Shown in pieces: positions 9,685 through 18,386 of a DNA stretch of 64,000 bases (the stretch's first letter is position 1; each line of letters begins with the position of its first letter). Below the pieces are notes generated by a model that saw only the letters and a list, made by a program, of their open reading frames with translations, ran no database searches and was not told the DNA's origin. The position numbers and the translations under genes were made by a program. Origin of the DNA: Sporichthya polymorpha DSM 43042 (GTDB taxonomy: Bacteria > Actinomycetota > Actinomycetes > Sporichthyales > Sporichthyaceae); assembly GCF_000384115.1 (NCBI RefSeq), contig NZ_KB913029.1, positions 1,212,907 to 1,276,906 of the forward strand, read 5' to 3'.

Positions 9685-10683
9685 CTACGCGCGTCGGCCG
9701 ACGTGCTGGAGGTGCCGGATCGTGATCCCGAACGAGCGCGCCAGCGGTTCCTCGGCGTAGGGAAGTCCGAGGTCAGAGCAGTGCGCGCGGACCAGCGGCC
9801 GCGCGGCGCGCAGGTTCGGGCGCGGCATGCCCGGAAACAGGTGGTGCTCGATCTGGTAGTTCAGTCCCCCGAGGAACCAGTCCGTGGCCGGCCCGCCCTG
9901 CACGTTGCGGGTGGTGAGGACCTGCTTACGCAGGAAGTCCCAGCGCGACCCGGGCGGCGGCATGACCATGCCCTTGTGCCCGGGCGCGAACGCGCAGCCG
10001 AGGTGGAGTCCCACGAGCGCCTGGTGCACGAGGAGGAACACGACCGCCTTGCCCGGTCCCATCGCCCACAGGAGCAGGCCGAGATAGGCGGCGACGTGCG
10101 CGCTGAGCATCGCGAGTTCCCGGGCACTGCGCGCTACCCGAGCGCTGCCGACGTGCAGGTTCAGCGCCTCCAGCATCAGCAGCGGGAAGAACAGCCGCCC
10201 CTGGTGCCGGCCCAGCCAGGTCATCAGGCGCGAGCGGCCCATCGCCTGGTCCGTCGTCCAGCACAGGGCGCCCGTCCCCACGTCGGGGTCCCGACCGACC
10301 TGATTCGGGTTCGCGTGGTGCCGGGAGTGCTTGTCGATCCACCAGCGGGCGCTCAGACCGAGCAGGACGTCCCCGACGAGGTATCCCGCGATCCGGTTCA
10401 CCCGGGAGGTCCGCGCCACCTGCCGGTGGCCGACGTCGTGGGCCACGAAGATCATCCGGACGGTGAAGATCGCCAGCGGGAGCGTCAGGAAGAGTTGCCA
10501 CCAGGTGTTGCCGACGACCTGAATGATCGCCCAGACCCCGGCCAGGGCCAGCAGGTCACCAGCGATCATCACGGCGTAGCGGCGGCGGCGCAGCCGCAGC
10601 AGGCCGCTGCGGCGCACCTGGTCGAGCAGCGGGGCGAAGTCGCTGGCGCTACGGGCGGTCGGTTCGATCAGGACGTCGGTCAA
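9685..10683 (-). CDS. Membrane fatty-acid desaturase
   Basis: A 332-residue integral-membrane di-iron desaturase. The three histidine boxes are HDVGH (82-86), HSRHH (119-123) and QIEHH (277-281); the QIEHH form is typical of front-end acyl-lipid or acyl-CoA desaturases such as the DesA3-like group. Helices lie near 40-80 and 195-230. Electrons must come from a separate reductase, since no cytochrome b5 domain is fused. The listed TTG start at 10683 has no clear ribosome site, so an internal start is possible. It stands alone between the helicase and a methyltransferase on the same strand. Confidence 0.9.
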   Translation of the reverse strand: MTDVLIEPTARSASDFAPLLDQVRRSGLLRLRRRRYAVMIAGDLLALAGVWAIIQVVGNTWWQLFLTLPLAIFTVRMIFVAHDVGHRQVARTSRVNRIAGYLVGDVLLGLSARWWIDKHSRHHANPNQVGRDPDVGTGALCWTTDQAMGRSRLMTWLGRHQGRLFFPLLMLEALNLHVGSARVARSARELAMLSAHVAAYLGLLLWAMGPGKAVVFLLVHQALVGLHLGCAFAPGHKGMVMPPPGSRWDFLRKQVLTTRNVQGGPATDWFLGGLNYQIEHHLFPGMPRPNLRAARPLVRAHCSDLGLPYAEEPLARSFGITIRHLQHVGRRA

Positions 10684-10793
10684 CAGGGCACCGGGGTTCC
10701 ATCGGTGTACAGCGACCGGGTGCCGCCAGAGCCGGACGTGGGCTGCCCGGTACCCCAGGGTAGTCGATCGGGCGGGATCCGGGCTGGCCGTCG

Positions 10794-10833
10794 CTCAGCG
10801 GTGCTCAGCGGTGCTCAGCGGTGCTCAGCGGTG
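10794..10833. repeat. Four tandem copies of a 10-bp unit
   Basis: The unit CTCAGCGGTG is repeated four times without a mismatch in the 180-nt gap between the desaturase start and the methyltransferase stop. It is probably a slippage-prone microrepeat. The rest of this gap (10684-10863) shows no gene. Confidence 0.85.
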
Positions 10834-10863
10834 CCAGGTCGACCACGACAGATCCTCCAGGTT

Positions 10864-11913
10864 TCAGGGCTTGGCTTCGAGGATGAGGTTGAACGGGGTC
10901 TCCGTCGCCCGACGAACGCGAGTGAAGCCGGCGGCGTGCAGGACCTCGGTGAGTCGCGCTTCCCCGGCCTGGGCCCCGAGCGCGGCACGCGGCGGTGCGG
11001 TGAGGGAGTGCGGGACGCAGATGACCGTCGACGCGGTGTAGAACAGCCGGCCCACGGGGTGCTGGTTGTCGGTCAGGTCGTCGCCGGCCATGGGCTCGAC
11101 GAGCAGGAACGTCCCGTCCGGGACGAGCGACTGCCGGATGTGCGTCGCGGCTCCGACCGGGTCGGGCATGTCGTGCAGGGCGTCGAAGATCGCCACCAGG
11201 TCGTAGCTCTCGCCGGGGAAGTCCGCGGCGGCGGCCTCGACGAACGCGACGTCGACCCCCGCCTCGGCGGCGAGCGTGCGAGCCCGCTCGACCGACGGCC
11301 CGTGGTAGTCGAAGCCGGTGATCTGCGAATTCGGGTACGACTGCCCGAGCAGGATCGTCGAGGCGCCGTGACCGCAGCCCACGTCGGCGACCTTCGCGCC
11401 GGCGCGCAGCTTCTCCTCGACGCCGTCGAGCGCCGGGATCCACGAGGACACGAGGTTCATCACGTAGCCGGGGCGGAAGAAGCGCTCGGTCCCCTCGAAC
11501 AGCCCGGCGTCGTGCTGGTGCCAGCCGAAGCCCTCGTCGTGGGCGATCGCCTCGGCGATCGTGTCGATGTTCTTCGTCACCGCGACCGGCAGCGCGAACG
11601 CCGACGCGATCTGCATCCCGCCGGGGTCGGCGAGGGCGAAGTGCTGCTCCGGGGTGAGGGAGAACTTCTCCGTCCCGGCGTCGTAGGTGACGTAGCCGCC
11701 GGCGGTCTGGCCGCGCAGCCACTCCAGGACGTAGCGCTCGCCGACGTTCGCGCGCTTCGCGACGTCGGCGGCGGTGGCGGGCATGGTCTCGGCGAGCGCC
11801 GCGTACAGGCCGAGGCGATCGCCGATAACGGCACTGATGGCGTGGAAGCTTCCGCCGAGGTCGGTCACGAAGCTGCCGAGCAGGTCGTGGAGCTTGGTCT
11901 CGTCGATGTGCAT
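10864..11913 (-). CDS. SAM-dependent methyltransferase with winged-helix N-terminus
   Basis: A 349-residue class I methyltransferase. Residues about 20-95 form a winged-helix-like dimerisation domain (ATAADVAKRANVGERYVLEWLRGQ), and the SAM-binding fold follows with motif I VADVGCGHGASTILL. The layout matches the M. tuberculosis Rv2258c type and plant or antibiotic small-molecule O-methyltransferases. The ATG at 11913 has a GGAGG site six bases upstream; the in-frame extension to 11991 lacks support. Its divergent neighbour is the epimerase at 12082. The substrate is unknown. Confidence 0.87.
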   Translation of the reverse strand: MHIDETKLHDLLGSFVTDLGGSFHAISAVIGDRLGLYAALAETMPATAADVAKRANVGERYVLEWLRGQTAGGYVTYDAGTEKFSLTPEQHFALADPGGMQIASAFALPVAVTKNIDTIAEAIAHDEGFGWHQHDAGLFEGTERFFRPGYVMNLVSSWIPALDGVEEKLRAGAKVADVGCGHGASTILLGQSYPNSQITGFDYHGPSVERARTLAAEAGVDVAFVEAAAADFPGESYDLVAIFDALHDMPDPVGAATHIRQSLVPDGTFLLVEPMAGDDLTDNQHPVGRLFYTASTVICVPHSLTAPPRAALGAQAGEARLTEVLHAAGFTRVRRATETPFNLILEAKP

Positions 11914-12081
11914 TTCCGGCCTCCGATCCGTGTGGTTCGTCTGGCGGTGCACGAACGGGACGACTCTCCTCCCGCGGGTGGACGGCCACAAGACGGTGGC
12001 CCATTACCAGGTTCTGACGGCCCGTTGCCTGCCGGGTTCGACGGTGCGTCAGATGCCTCGGACGTGGGTAACGTGACGCGC

Positions 12082-13140
12082 ATGCGCGTGCTGGTCACCG
12101 GCGGGGCCGGGTTCATCGGGTCCCACGTCGTCGAGGCGTTGCTGACCGCCGGTCACGAGGTGCGGGTCCTCGACGCGCTGCTACCGGCGGTGCACTCCGC
12201 GACACCGGCGCTCCCCGTCGAGGCGGAGGTGCTTGCGGGGGACGTCCGCGACGCCGACGCCGTCGAGCGGGCGCTCGACAACGTCGAAGCCGTCTGCCAC
12301 CAGGCGGCGATGGTCGGGCTCGGCGTCGACTTCGACGACGCCCCCGACTACGTCGCGAGCAACGACTGGGGCACCGCGGTGCTGCTCGCCGGCATGGCCC
12401 GCGCGGGGATCCGACGGCTGGTGCTGGCGAGCTCGATGGTCGTCTACGGCGAGGGCCGGTACGAGTGCCCGCAGGACGGCGTCGTCGCGCCCGGCCCGCG
12501 GACACCGAGCGCCCTGCGCGACGGGCGGTTCGAGCCCCCGTGCCCACGGTGCGGCGCCGATCTGGAGGCGGGGCTGGTCGACGAGACCGCGCCACCCGAC
12601 CCGCGCAACGTCTACGCCGCGACCAAGCTCGCGCAGGAGCACCTCGCGGCCGCGTTCGCCCGCGCGACCGGGGCCCGCGTCGCCGCGCTGCGCTACCACA
12701 ACGTCTACGGCCCGCGGATGCCGCGCGACACCCCGTACGCGGGCGTCGCGAGCCTGTTCCGCTCCAGCCTCGCCGCCGGCCAGCCGCCCAAGGTCTTCGA
12801 GGACGGGGCGCAGCGGCGCGACTTCGTCCACGTCCGCGACGTCGCGACCGCGAACCTCGCCTCGCTCGACGCCGTGTCCGGCCCGGGGCCGGTCGAGGCG
12901 GGGGCGTTGCGCGCCTACAACGTCGGGAGCGGGACGGTCCGGACCGTCGGCGAACTCGCGCTCGCCCTGTCCCGCGCGTGCGGCGGCCCCGAGCCGGTCG
13001 TCACCGGTGGCTACCGCCTCGGCGACGTCCGGCACATCACCGCCTCCTCGCTCCGGCTGCGCACCGAGCTCGACTGGTCGCCCCGCGAGGACTTCGACGC
13101 CGGCATGGCCGAGTTCGCCGCCGCGGCGATGCGCGTCTGA
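12082..13140 (+). CDS. NAD-dependent epimerase/dehydratase with zinc-knuckle insertion
   Basis: A 352-residue extended short-chain dehydrogenase of the UDP-glucose 4-epimerase or dTDP-glucose dehydratase type. The NAD-binding motif TGGAGFIGSH is at 7-16, catalytic Ser-Ser-Met follows VLASSMVVYG, and the catalytic YxxxK is YAATK near residue 179. Between the Ser loop and the Tyr there is an insertion with CPRCGADLEAG, a CxxC pair usual in zinc knuckles and absent from standard epimerases. The start is the ATG at 12082. It probably acts on a nucleotide-sugar; its product may feed the glycosyltransferases at 15-20 kb. Confidence 0.88.
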   Translation: MRVLVTGGAGFIGSHVVEALLTAGHEVRVLDALLPAVHSATPALPVEAEVLAGDVRDADAVERALDNVEAVCHQAAMVGLGVDFDDAPDYVASNDWGTAVLLAGMARAGIRRLVLASSMVVYGEGRYECPQDGVVAPGPRTPSALRDGRFEPPCPRCGADLEAGLVDETAPPDPRNVYAATKLAQEHLAAAFARATGARVAALRYHNVYGPRMPRDTPYAGVASLFRSSLAAGQPPKVFEDGAQRRDFVHVRDVATANLASLDAVSGPGPVEAGALRAYNVGSGTVRTVGELALALSRACGGPEPVVTGGYRLGDVRHITASSLRLRTELDWSPREDFDAGMAEFAAAAMRV

Positions 13141-13145
13141 CCCCC

Positions 13146-13233
13146 CTTCACCAGCCGAGCCGCGCACTTCACCAGCTGAACCCCACCTTCACCAGCCAGG
13201 CCGGGCCGGTGAAGACCGGTACGGCCGGTGAAG
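13146..13233. repeat. CTTCACCAGC direct repeats with inverted partners (possible terminator)
   Basis: CTTCACCAGC occurs three times (13146, 13167 and 13187, period about 20). It is followed by two copies of GCCGGTGAAG (13205 and 13224), which are inverted, nearly complementary versions. The set fills the gap between the convergent epimerase and histidine-kinase genes. It can fold into alternative hairpins and may act as a bidirectional terminator, though no T tract is present. Confidence 0.55.
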
Positions 13234-13247
13234 GCGCGCCGTCCGGA

Positions 13248-14381
13248 TCAGGCGAGAGCGGGGAGCGAGACCTCGAACCGGCAGCCGTGGCCGGTGTTCG
13301 CGACGGTGATCTCGCCCGCGTGGGCCTCGACGATCCCGCGGACGATGGCGAGGCCGAGGCCGGCGCCGCCGTCGGCGCCGGGGGTCCGGGCGTTGTTGCC
13401 CCGCCACGCGACGTCGAAGACGCGCGGCAGGTCCTCCTCGGGGATGCCACCGCACCCGTCGGTGACGGCGATCGTCGCGCGGCCGTCGCGCTCGACGAGG
13501 CTGATCTCGACGGCCCCGTCTGCCGGCGTGTGGCGGATCGCGTTGACGACGAGATTGCTCATCAGCCGCGAGAGTTCACGGCTGTCGGCGCGGACGGCGA
13601 CGTCGGCGGGGGCGTGCCCGTGCAGGGCGATGCCGCGCTCGCGGGCCAGGGCGTCGGCGCCGGCGAGGGTGTCACTGACGAGGTCGGAGAGGGAGATCTT
13701 CTCGAGCGAGAGCTTGAGCGCCCCGGCCTGGATGACCGACAGCTCGAAGAGGTCGTCGACGAGCCCGGCGAGGCGGTCGACCTCCATGCGGATCTGCTTG
13801 CGGTAGCGATCCGGGTCCTCGGCGACGCCGTCCTCGAGCGCCTCGGCCATCGCCCGGATGCCGGCGAGCGGCGAGCGCAGGTCGTGGGAGACCCAGGCGA
13901 CGAGCTCGCGCCGCGAGGTCTCCAGCGCCTGCTCGCGGGCGCGGGACTCGGCGAGCCGGGTGCGCGCGGCGTCGAGCTCCCGGCTGAGGGCGGCCAGTTC
14001 GGCACTGGCGGGGGCGCGGTGGGGAGTCTCGTCGGCGGAGAGGTCGAGGGCGGCGATGTCACCGATGGCGCGGGTTCGCGCGGCCAGGGCGCGACTGCCC
14101 TCGGCGAGGTTGTGCGCGAGCAGGCCCGAGACCCCGGCCATGAGCACCGCGACGACGACGCTGACGAGCAGCAGCACCTCGAAGTCGTGGTCGGAGAGGA
14201 ACATCGCGTGCGCGGTGCCGATGGTCGCGGCGATCACCGCGGCGACCGTCGTCAGGCACAGCGCGAGCAGGGACGCGCGGAGCGAGCGACCCCGCAGGAC
14301 ACGCAGCAGGCCGGCGCCCGCCACCGCCACCGCGCCCGACCAGCCGAGCGCGATGAGGACGATCTCGACACGGTCGCTCAC
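13248..14381 (-). CDS. Sensor histidine kinase
   Basis: A 377-residue two-component sensor. Three membrane helices (about 5-25, 36-60 and 66-90) leave almost no extracytoplasmic domain, so it probably senses within the membrane. A HAMP-like linker leads to the phospho-acceptor box WVSHDLRSPL with His166. The HATPase domain shows the N-box LMSNLVVNAIRHTP, G1 DGCGGI and G2 GAGLGLAIVRGI. The GTG start overlaps the stop of the response regulator gene by 4 nt. It is convergent with the epimerase gene. Confidence 0.93.
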   Translation of the reverse strand: MSDRVEIVLIALGWSGAVAVAGAGLLRVLRGRSLRASLLALCLTTVAAVIAATIGTAHAMFLSDHDFEVLLLVSVVVAVLMAGVSGLLAHNLAEGSRALAARTRAIGDIAALDLSADETPHRAPASAELAALSRELDAARTRLAESRAREQALETSRRELVAWVSHDLRSPLAGIRAMAEALEDGVAEDPDRYRKQIRMEVDRLAGLVDDLFELSVIQAGALKLSLEKISLSDLVSDTLAGADALARERGIALHGHAPADVAVRADSRELSRLMSNLVVNAIRHTPADGAVEISLVERDGRATIAVTDGCGGIPEEDLPRVFDVAWRGNNARTPGADGGAGLGLAIVRGIVEAHAGEITVANTGHGCRFEVSLPALA

Positions 14382-15106
14382 GCCGGCGCGCCCACGTCCG
14401 CGGACGCCGCCGTCACCGGCGGGTCGAACCGGTAACCGACGCCCCAGACGGTGACGAGCAGCGTCGGGTTCGCGGGGTCGGTCTCGATCTTCTCCCGCAG
14501 CCGGCGGACGTGGACGGTGACCGTCGACTGGTCGCCGAACTCCCAGCCCCACACGGTCTTCATGAGCTCCTCGCGGGTGAACGCCTGGCCCGGGTGGGCG
14601 AGCAGGTGCGCGAGCAGGTCGAACTCACGGGTCGTCAGGGACAGCGGTTCGCCGCGCAGCGTGACGCGGTGCCCGACGACGTCCATGCGGATCGGGCCGG
14701 CCGCCAACACCGTCGGGCCGGTCGCGGGGGCAGGCGCGGTTCCGGCGCGGCGCAGGACCGAGCGCACCCGCAACGCGAGCTCGCGGGGGCTGAACGGCTT
14801 GGTGACGTAGTCGTCGGCGCCGACCTCGAGCCCGACCACCCGGTCGGCCTCGGATCCCAGGGCGGTCAGCATGATCACGGGAACCTCGCCGACGGCGCGC
14901 AGGCGGCGGCAGACCTCGAGGCCGTCGATGCCGGGCAGCATCAGGTCCAGCACGACGAGATCCGGCCACTGCCGGGCGGCCGCGTCGAGCGCGGCCTGGC
15001 CGTCGGCGGCGTGCTCGACCTCGTGCCCGTCCCGGGAGAGGTACGCGATCACGACCTCTGCCACCGTCGGGTCGTCCTCGACGACCAGCACCCGATTGCC
15101 CGTCAC
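14378..15106 (-). CDS. OmpR/PhoB-family response regulator
   Basis: A 242-residue regulator. The receiver domain has the acidic pair Glu10-Asp11-Asp12, phospho-acceptor Asp54 (VVLDLMLPG) and Lys103 (VTKPFS). The C-terminal winged helix carries TREFDLLAHLLAHPGQAFTREEL and ends VWGVGYRF. I chose the GTG at 15106; a start at 15127 would add seven residues. Neither has a clear ribosome site, so the mRNA may be leaderless. It is the partner of the overlapping kinase gene. It is divergent from the glycosyltransferase operon at 15223, which makes that operon a candidate target. Confidence 0.93.
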   Translation of the reverse strand: MTGNRVLVVEDDPTVAEVVIAYLSRDGHEVEHAADGQAALDAAARQWPDLVVLDLMLPGIDGLEVCRRLRAVGEVPVIMLTALGSEADRVVGLEVGADDYVTKPFSPRELALRVRSVLRRAGTAPAPATGPTVLAAGPIRMDVVGHRVTLRGEPLSLTTREFDLLAHLLAHPGQAFTREELMKTVWGWEFGDQSTVTVHVRRLREKIETDPANPTLLVTVWGVGYRFDPPVTAASADVGAPA

Positions 15107-15222
15107 GTTCGGGAGTCTAGGGAGCACGAGGCTCCGCGCGCGCCGGTCGATGCGGGGCCGTCAGAACTCCGTAACCCGCCGACCCGGTTTCCCGGGCCCC
15201 GAACCCGCCTACGGTCCGGGAC

Positions 15223-15879
15223 GTGACGAACTTCGAGGCCGACGTCGTGCTCCCGTGCCTGGACGAGGCCGGCGCGCTGCCCTGGGTACTGGAACGGATG
15301 CCGCACTGGGCCCGGCCGATCGTGGTCGACAACGGGTCGGCCGACGGCTCGGCGCAGATCGCCGCGTCGCTGGGGGCGACGGTGGTCTCCGAGCCGCGGC
15401 GGGGCTTCGGCGCCGCCGCGCACGCGGGGCTGCTGGCCGCGACCGCCGACGTGGTCGCGTTCTGCGACTGCGACGCCTCGCTCGACCCGCGCCAGCTCGA
15501 ACGCGTGGTCGCGCCGGTCCGGTCCGGGGCGGCGGACCTGGCGCTCGGCCGCCGGCGCCCCGCGCGCGGTGCGTGGCCGGCGCACGCGCGAGTGGCGAAC
15601 GGGGCCCTCGCGGTTCTGACGAGCCGTCAGGCCGGAGTACGGCTGCACGACCTCGGACCGCTTCGGGCGGCTCGGCGCGCCGATCTGCTGGCGCTGGACC
15701 TCCGCGACCGGCGGTTCGGCTACCCGCTGGAGATGGTCCTGTCCGCGGCGGCCGCCGGGTGGCGGATCACCGAGTGCGACGTCGACTACCGGCCTCGGGT
15801 GGGGAAGTCGAAGGTGACGGGGACGGTGCGCGGCACCGTCCGGACCGTGCGGGACATGCGGGCGGTGCTGGCCCGATGA
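15223..15879 (+). CDS. Family 2 glycosyltransferase
   Basis: A 218-residue GT-A fold glycosyltransferase. It begins DVVLPCLDEAGALPWVLE and has the nucleotide-sugar region IVVDNGSADGS (about 34-44) and the metal-binding acidic triplet CDCDASLDP near 84-92. There is no membrane helix, and length matches short soluble GT2 enzymes related to DPM synthase. It is the first gene of a six-gene operon whose members overlap by 4-8 nt. The GTG start at 15223 leaves about 115 nt to the divergent regulator gene. Confidence 0.88.
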   Translation: MTNFEADVVLPCLDEAGALPWVLERMPHWARPIVVDNGSADGSAQIAASLGATVVSEPRRGFGAAAHAGLLAATADVVAFCDCDASLDPRQLERVVAPVRSGAADLALGRRRPARGAWPAHARVANGALAVLTSRQAGVRLHDLGPLRAARRADLLALDLRDRRFGYPLEMVLSAAAAGWRITECDVDYRPRVGKSKVTGTVRGTVRTVRDMRAVLAR

Positions 15880-16490
15880 CGACGCTGCTGGTGATCGCGA
15901 AGGCCCCCGTCCCGGGCCGGGTGAAGACACGCCTGACGCCACCGTTCTCGCCGGACGAGGCCGCGGCGCTGGCCGAAGCCGCCCTGCGAGACACCCTCGA
16001 CGCGGTGTGCGCCGCCCCGGCCACGCGGCGGGTCCTCGCACTGGAGGGCGCTCCCGGTCCGTGGCTGCCGCCGGGGGTGGAGGTCGTGCCCCAGCGCGGT
16101 CGCGGCCTCGACGAGCGCATCGCCGCCGCGCTGGCCGGGATCTCCGGGCCGGTGCTGCTGGTCGGCATGGACACCCCACAACTGACGCCTCATCACCTTC
16201 GGGTGAGCTGGGACAACCACGACGCCTGGTTCGGCCCCGCCGCTGACGGCGGCTTCTGGGCGCTCGGGCTGCGGCAGTCCGACCCCGCGCGGGTGCTCGG
16301 CGTCCCGATGTCCCGCGGCGACACCGGCGCCCACCTGCGGGCCCGTCTGACCGGGCTGCGGGTGGGGGAACTCCCGACGCTCACCGACGTCGACACCGCC
16401 GCGGACGCGACCGCCGTCGCGGCGGCCGGACCCACGACCCGCTTCGCCCGCCTGCACGCACGGCTCGCTCTGGCGACCGGCCGTGTCTGA
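15876..16490 (+). CDS. TIGR04282/DUF2064 nucleotidyl- or glycosyltransferase-like protein
   Basis: A 204-residue protein beginning LVIAKAPVPGRVKTRLTPPFSPDEAA, the signature of the TIGR04282 (DUF2064) family, which is related in fold to CofC-type nucleotidyltransferases. Further family marks are QRGRGLDERIAAAL, the GMDTPQLTP metal-site loop and the GPAADGGFWALGL block. The family is sometimes called arsenosugar glycosyltransferase, but no arsM or radical-SAM arsS lies nearby, so that name should not be carried over. The pairing with a GT2 gene, a methyltransferase and a Moco oxidoreductase seems recurrent in actinobacteria. Confidence 0.85.
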   Translation: MTTLLVIAKAPVPGRVKTRLTPPFSPDEAAALAEAALRDTLDAVCAAPATRRVLALEGAPGPWLPPGVEVVPQRGRGLDERIAAALAGISGPVLLVGMDTPQLTPHHLRVSWDNHDAWFGPAADGGFWALGLRQSDPARVLGVPMSRGDTGAHLRARLTGLRVGELPTLTDVDTAADATAVAAAGPTTRFARLHARLALATGRV

Positions 16491-17151
16491 GGCCGCGTGG
16501 GGGCCGACCGAGAGCGCTTGGACGCCCGGGGTGCTGTCGCGCTACGACCGCGCACTGTGGGACGGCGCACCGCTGCGGGTGCGCGACGCCCACGGCGCGG
16601 TCCTGCCCTTCGACGTCGCGCGCTGGCTGCGCGAGCCCGACGAGGCGGACGAGACCCTGCTGGCGCGGTGCACCGGACCCACGCTCGACATCGGGTGCGG
16701 CCCCGGCCGGCTCGCGGCCGCGCTGGCCGCCCGCGGGGTGCCGGCGCTCGGCGTCGACGTGGCGACGGCAGCGGTCGCGATCGCGCGCTCCTGCGGGGCG
16801 GCGGTCCTGCGGCGGTCGGTGTTCGACCGCCTGCCCGGCTCCGGCCGGTGGGAGGTCGCGCTGCTCGCCGACGGCAACATCGGGATCGGCGGCAACGTCG
16901 GGCAGTTGCTGACGCGGGTGCGCGAGCTCGTCGTCCCCGGCGGGACGGCGCTGATCGAGGTCGCCGACCGCGACGGCATGACCGAGTACACCGCGGTGGT
17001 GGCGGACGCCGACGGCGCGACCGTCGCGACCTTCCCGTGGGCCCAGCTCGGCGCGCTCGCGCTCATCGACCTCGCGGTGCCGCAGGGGTTCCGGACCCTC
17101 GACCGCTGGACCCGCCACGACCGTCACTTCGTCGCCCTGGAGCGCCGATGA
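16483..17151 (+). CDS. Class I SAM-dependent methyltransferase
   Basis: A 222-residue methyltransferase with motif I TLDIGCGPGRLAAALAARG (about 67-85), an acidic post-I loop (GVDVATAAV) and the strand-4 segment VALLADGNIGIGG. The GTG start at 16483 overlaps the previous gene by 8 nt. It is the third gene of the operon. Its substrate is probably the glycosylated product made by the flanking transferases, but this rests on context only. Confidence 0.84.
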   Translation: MSEAAWGPTESAWTPGVLSRYDRALWDGAPLRVRDAHGAVLPFDVARWLREPDEADETLLARCTGPTLDIGCGPGRLAAALAARGVPALGVDVATAAVAIARSCGAAVLRRSVFDRLPGSGRWEVALLADGNIGIGGNVGQLLTRVRELVVPGGTALIEVADRDGMTEYTAVVADADGATVATFPWAQLGALALIDLAVPQGFRTLDRWTRHDRHFVALERR

Positions 17152-18386
17152 TCGCCGCACCGCCGGGCCCGTTCCGCCCCGGATTCTGGCGCTCCCCGAT
17201 CCGGGGCCGGTGGCTGACGTCGGTGCTCGGCGTCGTGCTGCTCGTCGGCGTCCCGATTCTGTTCGTGACCGGCTACCTGTCCTACCTCGCCTACAACCCC
17301 TGGCTGGAAGGCAACGACACCCGCCACGGCAGCGGCGTGCTGACGCCGGTGCCGTTCGGATGGCCGGCGGCGCCGGCGTGGGGGTACCGGTTCACGCAGG
17401 GGCTGCACGTCACGCTCGGGGCGGCGCTGGTGCCGGTCGTGCTGGCGAAGCTGTGGTCGGTGATCCCGAAGCTGTTCGTCTGGCCGCCGGTCGCGTCGCC
17501 GGCGCAGGCGATCGAGCGGGCGTCGGTGTTTCTGCTGGTCTCCTCCGGCGTGCTGACGTTCGCGACCGGGCTGCTCAACATCCAGTACTGGTACCGGTTC
17601 CCGGGCTCGTTCTACGTCCTGCACTTCTACGCGGCGTGGGTGTTCGTGACCTCGGTCGCGGCCCACGCGGTTCTGAAGGTGCCTCAGATGCGCGCGGCCC
17701 TGCGGGAGCGTCCCCTGCGGGCCGAGCTCGCCACCGACCTCGCCCACACCGAGCCCGAGGACGACGCGCCCACCGCGACCCCGACCATCTCCCGCCGCGG
17801 CGCGCTCGGGCTGGTGGCGACCGGGTCGGTGACCGCGCTGGTGATGATGGCGCCGCAGTCGATCGGCGGGCCTCTGCGGCCGATCGGCCTGCTCTCCCCG
17901 CGCGGGGGCTACTCCCCCGGTGACGGGCCGAACGACTTCGCCGTCAACACGACCGCGGCCGAGGCCGGCATCGGGGACGTGCTCGGCTGGCGCCTGGAGC
18001 TCGTCGGACCGGACGGGACGCTGGCCTTCACCCGCGCCGAGCTGCTGGCGCTCCCGCAGTACGCCGCCGACCTGCCGATCGCCTGCGTCGAGGGGTGGTC
18101 GACGGGCAACCAACGCTGGGAGGGCGTCCGGCTGCGCGATCTCGCCGTGCGGGCGGGTCTGCCCGACGCACGGTCGCTGTTCGTCCAGTCCCTGCAGGGC
18201 GCCGGCGAGTTCCGCCAGGGCCGCCTGGCGGGCAATCAGGTCCGCCACCCCGACAGCCTGCTCACGCTCCGGGTCAACGGGGCGGACCTCTCGTCCGACC
18301 ACGGCTTCCCGGCGCGCATTCTCGTCCCCAACAACCCGGGCGTGCGGAACACGAAGTGGGTCGCCCGCCTCACGTTCGAGTCATGA
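17148..18386 (+). CDS. Cytochrome b-like membrane domain fused to a molybdopterin oxidoreductase domain
   Basis: A 412-residue fusion. Residues 22-180 form a four-helix cytochrome b561/DUF4405-like domain with candidate haem histidines at His87, His159 and His173. A Tat-like motif SRRGAL (215-220) followed by a hydrophobic stretch comes next. The sulfite-oxidase-type molybdopterin domain occupies about 270-412, with the likely Mo-ligand Cys313 in IACVEGWST. Nearest relatives by layout are YedY/MsrP-like enzymes whose haem partner is normally a separate gene. The twin-arginine motif in mid-protein suggests the Moco domain is moved across the membrane after the cytochrome part is inserted. Confidence 0.85.
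   Translation: MIAAPPGPFRPGFWRSPIRGRWLTSVLGVVLLVGVPILFVTGYLSYLAYNPWLEGNDTRHGSGVLTPVPFGWPAAPAWGYRFTQGLHVTLGAALVPVVLAKLWSVIPKLFVWPPVASPAQAIERASVFLLVSSGVLTFATGLLNIQYWYRFPGSFYVLHFYAAWVFVTSVAAHAVLKVPQMRAALRERPLRAELATDLAHTEPEDDAPTATPTISRRGALGLVATGSVTALVMMAPQSIGGPLRPIGLLSPRGGYSPGDGPNDFAVNTTAAEAGIGDVLGWRLELVGPDGTLAFTRAELLALPQYAADLPIACVEGWSTGNQRWEGVRLRDLAVRAGLPDARSLFVQSLQGAGEFRQGRLAGNQVRHPDSLLTLRVNGADLSSDHGFPARILVPNNPGVRNTKWVARLTFES

Noticed and set aside
15876-16490. Arsenosugar biosynthesis, as the TIGR04282 name suggests
   Set aside because: No ArsM, radical-SAM ArsS or arsenic-resistance genes are near. The methyltransferase at 16483 lacks the ArsM-type cysteine set.
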